From assembly GCA_037045045.1 (NCBI GenBank), contig JBAOHL010000002.1, positions 496,001-560,000 on the forward strand: 64,000 bases of DNA, read 5' to 3'. This DNA is from Phosphoribacter sp037045045 (GTDB lineage Bacteria; Actinomycetota; Actinomycetes; Actinomycetales; Dermatophilaceae). This document shows, in pieces, positions 61,801 through 64,000 of the stretch. Within the stretch, counting starts at the first letter, position 1. The number at the start of each line of letters is the position of its first letter. The translations under genes were made by a program, and so were the position numbers. The notes under the pieces were generated by a model. The model searched no databases, was not told where the DNA came from, and saw only the letters and a program-made list of their open reading frames with translations.

Positions 61801-62698
61801 CCAGGCATTCCTTGGCAACTCCGGCATGACCGCACCCGGGCGCAAGGTCCCGCGCGAGGGCCTGGTCGCCGTGCTCTCGGCGGCACCCCGGCGGGCTCGG
61901 CGCGGCACGTCGTGGCTGGGCAGCCCGCCGACTCGGCTGCGACGCGCCGTCGAGGCCGCGGACGCCGCTCGGACCTATCGGCCGCCGGCTCGGCTGCGCG
62001 TCGCTCGGGCGGCCATCGAGGTATGCCGCGTGATCCCGGTGATCCTCGCCGCCGGACTGGGCGCCGGCGCCTCGGCCGTGCTGCTCGCGCTTGCCGCCTG
62101 GATCGGGTGGTGGCTGGCCCTGCTCGCCGGCGGCCTCGTCCTCATTGTCCAAGGAGCGGTCGCCGCGGGGATCGCCACCGCCGCCAAGTGGCTGCTCGTG
62201 GGGCGGGTCCGCCCCAGTGAGCATCCGTTGTGGAGCACCTTCGTCTGGCGCAACGAACTGGCCGATACCGCCCTCGAGGTCCTCGCCGCACCGTGGTTCG
62301 CCCGACCGGCCCTGGGGACGCCGGCCCTCAACATCTGGCTGCGCTCGATGGGCGCGCGGATCGGGCCGGGGGTGTGGTGCGAGTCGTACTGGCTACCCGA
62401 GCCGGACCTCGTCGACCTGCGCGCCGGCGCGACCGTCGGTGCCGGCTGCGTCGTGCAGACCCACCTGTTCCACGACCGCGTCCTCGCCCTCGACACAGTG
62501 ACCCTGCGCGAGGGGGCCACGCTCGGCCCCAACGGCGTCGTGCTGCCGGCGGCGGTCATCGGGTCGCACGCGACGGTGGGTCCGGCGTCGTTGGTCATGC
62601 GCGGCGAGAGCGTGCCGGACAAGACCCGCTGGGTCGGCAACCCCATCGGGCCCTGGGACGAGGACCAGGACCGTCACTCGGGCGGCGGCGCCCCGTAG
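58835..62698 (+). CDS. Pls/PosA-like membrane non-ribosomal peptide synthetase
   Basis: The 1287-residue protein has one adenylation domain (residues about 10-490; IIFTSGSTGTPKGVAVTHRS, WNTYGPTEATVV, YRSGDLVRYDGQGLVFVGRA, KTSGKIDRDAL). A peptidyl carrier domain follows (FFDLGGGSLTAAQ, likely phosphopantetheine Ser527). About 700 residues then alternate membrane segments with three hexapeptide-like acyltransferase blocks (each with ARIGP: near 705, 935 and 1175). This is the plan of epsilon-poly-lysine synthetase (Pls) and its relatives, where the C-terminal membrane domains polymerise the activated amino acid. No standard condensation or thioesterase domain is present. The monomer cannot be read from sequence here. 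An M1 peptidase gene follows downstream. Confidence 0.88.
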   Translation: MTLLRGAPAAPPRTLVDVFDATVAAHPDEPALYSGAQVLTYAELAELGDALAVALGELGIGPGDRVGIRVRSGTTDLYVAILATLMAGAAYVPVDADDPDERARLVFAEAQVDAVIGADLSITLREPGADPVAPTPPDVEDDAWIIFTSGSTGTPKGVAVTHRSAAAFVDAEAGLYLQGAPVGPGDRVMAGLSVAFDASCEEIWLAWRHGACLVPAPRSLVRSGVELGPWLRANDLTVVSTVPTLVALWPMDALTRVRLLILGGEACPAELATRLVASGREVWNTYGPTEATVVSCGALLGGDGPIRIGLPLAGWDLAVVDADSHPVADGDIGELVIGGVGLARYLDPERDAERYAAMASLGWARAYRSGDLVRYDGQGLVFVGRADDQVKVGGRRIELGEIDSALLDLPGVTAAAAAVRHTGSGNALLVGYVATSPDFDPSAAKVRLRERLPAALVPRLVTVADLPTKTSGKIDRDALPWPAPSAAPATSTGLGPTQAQVAAVWLDVLGAPVESAADDFFDLGGGSLTAAQVVARLRAAYPELAVADVYEHPTLAALAEHLDGMSAPSGRLNRAVNPVPRKTQIGQLAFSVALRSVGGARWLTWAAAVSTAGSSVLDLPWLPTVAWWWVALGWLLLVFPPGRMLLAAAGARALLRGVGPGQYPRGGRIHLRVWLAERFADECNAAGLSGAVLMPWYARLLGARIGPNVDLHTVPPITGRLHVGAGASLEPEVDLRGHWLDGDVLTIAPIRIGPRARIGARSTLAPGADVGADAEVGPGSGVLGTVPDGQYWAGAPAEPVGRARGPWEGRRPAYRWWYPGLYAATAAGLAGLPLVAVLAGLALPAWSVRGAPGPREAAATLAAWLPLTVVVAGVVLALLVLAVVRLAGLALRPGHHPVHSRPAWAAWATIRVLDEARTWLFPLYSSSLTPAWLRALGARIGPDVEASTVLLLPRLTSVGAASFLADDTLLGGYELGGGWLRIDQVKVGRQAFLGNSGMTAPGRKVPREGLVAVLSAAPRRARRGTSWLGSPPTRLRRAVEAADAARTYRPPARLRVARAAIEVCRVIPVILAAGLGAGASAVLLALAAWIGWWLALLAGGLVLIVQGAVAAGIATAAKWLLVGRVRPSEHPLWSTFVWRNELADTALEVLAAPWFARPALGTPALNIWLRSMGARIGPGVWCESYWLPEPDLVDLRAGATVGAGCVVQTHLFHDRVLALDTVTLREGATLGPNGVVLPAAVIGSHATVGPASLVMRGESVPDKTRWVGNPIGPWDEDQDRHSGGGAP

Positions 62699-63102
62699 TA
62701 CCGCTCGACGTGCAGATGGATCGGCACGCGCCGGTCGGCGACCATCGCCCGGTCGAAGTCCGCCCAGTCGGCGTGCTCACCGGCGATGGCGCGGTAGATG
62801 TCGCGCAGTTCGGCGACGCTCTCGTCATCGGCGCTCGCGGCAACCGGGAGCACCTGCGCGCGCACCTGCGCCACGGCATACGACCACGGCGTCGGGCCCA
62901 TGACCAGCAGGCTGGCCCGAGGGTCGCGCGCCAGGTTCACCGTCTTGGCCCGGTCGGCGGTCGTCGAGATCCGCAGCACAGCGCGGTCCGGGTCGAAGGC
63001 GTAGGACACCGGCGACTGCTGCGGTCGGCCGTCGGCCCGTCGGGTGGCCAGAATCCCCATGGTGGCCGCCTCGACCATCGCCACCAACCGCTGCTCGATC
63101 AT
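62674..63102 (-). CDS. PPOX-class FMN/F420-dependent oxidoreductase
   Basis: The 142-residue split-barrel protein has VEAATMGILATRRADGRPQQ, SPVSYAFDPDRAVLRISTTA, DRAKTVNLARDPRASLLVM and a C-terminal VPIHLHVERYYG. This fits the pyridoxamine-5-phosphate-oxidase-like group that uses FMN or F420 in actinobacteria. I use ATG 63102; the longer frame upstream is unsupported. It is convergent with the synthetase and overlaps its last 25 bp. Confidence 0.88.
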   Translation of the reverse strand: MIEQRLVAMVEAATMGILATRRADGRPQQSPVSYAFDPDRAVLRISTTADRAKTVNLARDPRASLLVMGPTPWSYAVAQVRAQVLPVAASADDESVAELRDIYRAIAGEHADWADFDRAMVADRRVPIHLHVERYYGAPPPE

Positions 63103-63217
63103 GGGGCCCAGTGTGCCTGACCGACCGCAGCCGGCGAGGGCCTCTAGCCTGTCGGGGTAGCCTCGCAGCGCCGCCGGGCAATCCCCACCGGTTGACACGT
63201 CCACGAGGAGGTCGCGC

Positions 63218-64000
63218 ATGGGCAACGGCCGCGACCGCCGGCGGTCGGCACCACCCCCTACGGTCGTCCCCCCGCGGCCCGCCGACGCCGATCCCTACCT
63301 GCCGGGCCACGGGGACGTCACGTTCGCGGTGCGCCACTACGATCTCGCCCTGGACTACCGCCTGACGACCAACGCCCTGCGCGCCGTCGCCACGCTCACC
63401 GTCGACGCGCTCGAGCCGATCGACACGCTCACCCTCGACCTTCACGGCCTGACGGTGCGCAAGGTCCGGGTCGACGGCGCCCTGGCCCGGCACCGGCATA
63501 CCGGCTCGCGGTTGCTTGTCCGACTGCCCGAGCCACTCGCCCCCGGCGTGGGCGCCACCGTGCGGGTCTCGTATGCCGGGCGCCCCGTCCCGGTCGAGGG
63601 ACCCCACGGCGAGGCCGGCTGGGAGGAGCTCGCCGACGGAGCGCTCGTCGCCTCGCAGCCCTACGGGTCGCCCTCGTGGTTCCCGTGCAACGACAGGGTG
63701 TCGGACAAGGCGACCTACCGGGTCGCGGTGACCACGGAGTCGGACTACACCGTCGTCGTCACCGGGCAGGGGTCCAAGCCGCGGCGCGAGGCCGGCCGGC
63801 GGCGGTGGACCTTCGAGCAGACCCGTCCGACGCCGACGTACCTCATGGCAGCCCATGTCGGCCGGTACACGACGACCGCGATCCCCGGGCCGGTGCCGCT
63901 GCGCGTGCACCACCCCGGTGACCAAGGGCCACGCGCGCGACGGGCGTTCGGGCGTCTGCCGATCATGCTCGACGCCTTCGTCGACCTGTTCGGGCCGTAC
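63218..64000 (+). CDS. M1-family metallopeptidase, N-terminal part
   Basis: The 261 residues in the window open with the bowl-shaped beta domain of M1 aminopeptidases (FAVRHYDLALDYRLTTNALR, LTLDLHGLTVRKVRVDG, SQPYGSPSWFPCNDRVSDKA, TPTYLMAAHVGRYTT). The zinc-binding HExxH motif lies beyond the window. GAGGAGG precedes ATG 63218. It is near the Pls-like gene, and secreted or cytosolic peptidases that degrade poly-lysine accompany pls in known producers; here the link is positional only. Confidence 0.9.
   Translation, partial: MGNGRDRRRSAPPPTVVPPRPADADPYLPGHGDVTFAVRHYDLALDYRLTTNALRAVATLTVDALEPIDTLTLDLHGLTVRKVRVDGALARHRHTGSRLLVRLPEPLAPGVGATVRVSYAGRPVPVEGPHGEAGWEELADGALVASQPYGSPSWFPCNDRVSDKATYRVAVTTESDYTVVVTGQGSKPRREAGRRRWTFEQTRPTPTYLMAAHVGRYTTTAIPGPVPLRVHHPGDQGPRARRAFGRLPIMLDAFVDLFGPY

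Overview
The window is high-GC, densely packed bacterial DNA. It has frequent GTG starts, 4-bp start/stop overlaps, an HspR/HAIR heat-shock system, deazaflavin-nitroreductase and VapBC45-type genes, and a Pls-type peptide synthetase. This points to an actinobacterium, possibly Micrococcales, but no rRNA or tRNA is present to place it further.

Layout. 0-1.1 kb: end of a sulfide:quinone-oxidoreductase-like gene, then DsrC/TusE-like and DsrE-like sulfur-relay genes. 1.2-5.5 kb (minus): dnaK-grpE-dnaJ-hspR behind a promoter with two HAIR boxes; dnaK carries a one-base insertion that breaks its frame. 5.6-8.3 kb: a lower-GC island with a VapBC45-like toxin-antitoxin pair, a coupled unknown third gene and a decayed lipoprotein. 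A solitary IS-end-like sequence marks its left edge. 8.5-15.8 kb: regulators, a metallo-hydrolase, a methyltransferase, a molybdate operon (HTH-TOBE regulator, modABC) and an ArsR/SRPBCC pair. 15.9-21.9 kb (minus): a complete ribose-type operon rbsR-A-C-B-K-D with twin LacI operators. 22-24 kb: an IS256-family element inserted in REP-like repeats. 24.7-28.1 kb: Fur-family regulator and CbiMQO cobalt/nickel transporter. 28.2-30.4 kb: acetyltransferase, then an ECF sigma factor with a membrane partner. 30.4-36.5 kb (minus): a five-gene translationally coupled operon of FAD amine-oxidase, DUF1365-cyclopropane-synthase fusion, SRPBCC, photolyase and SDR, resembling singlet-oxygen/light-stress lipid clusters of other bacteria. 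36.6-46.5 kb: MarR/MMPL pair and assorted enzymes. 46.7-53.1 kb: Hsp20 with a HAIR box, a mesaconyl-CoA-hydratase-like MaoC protein, two acyl-CoA ligases and a metallo-hydrolase. 53.3-55.5 kb: ArsR, CDF efflux pump and His-rich methyltransferase, a probable metal-response unit. 55.5-64 kb: TetR/MFS drug-efflux pair, SMP-30-like protein, a 1287-residue Pls/PosA-like peptide synthetase, an FMN/F420 oxidase-family protein and the start of an M1 aminopeptidase.

The most unusual signal is not a gene. The octamer GTATGCCG (or its complement CGGCATAC) occurs about once per kilobase on both strands, in genes and between them. It is missing from the island at 5.4-8.4 kb and from the IS region, and it forms the core of a 25-bp tandem repeat.
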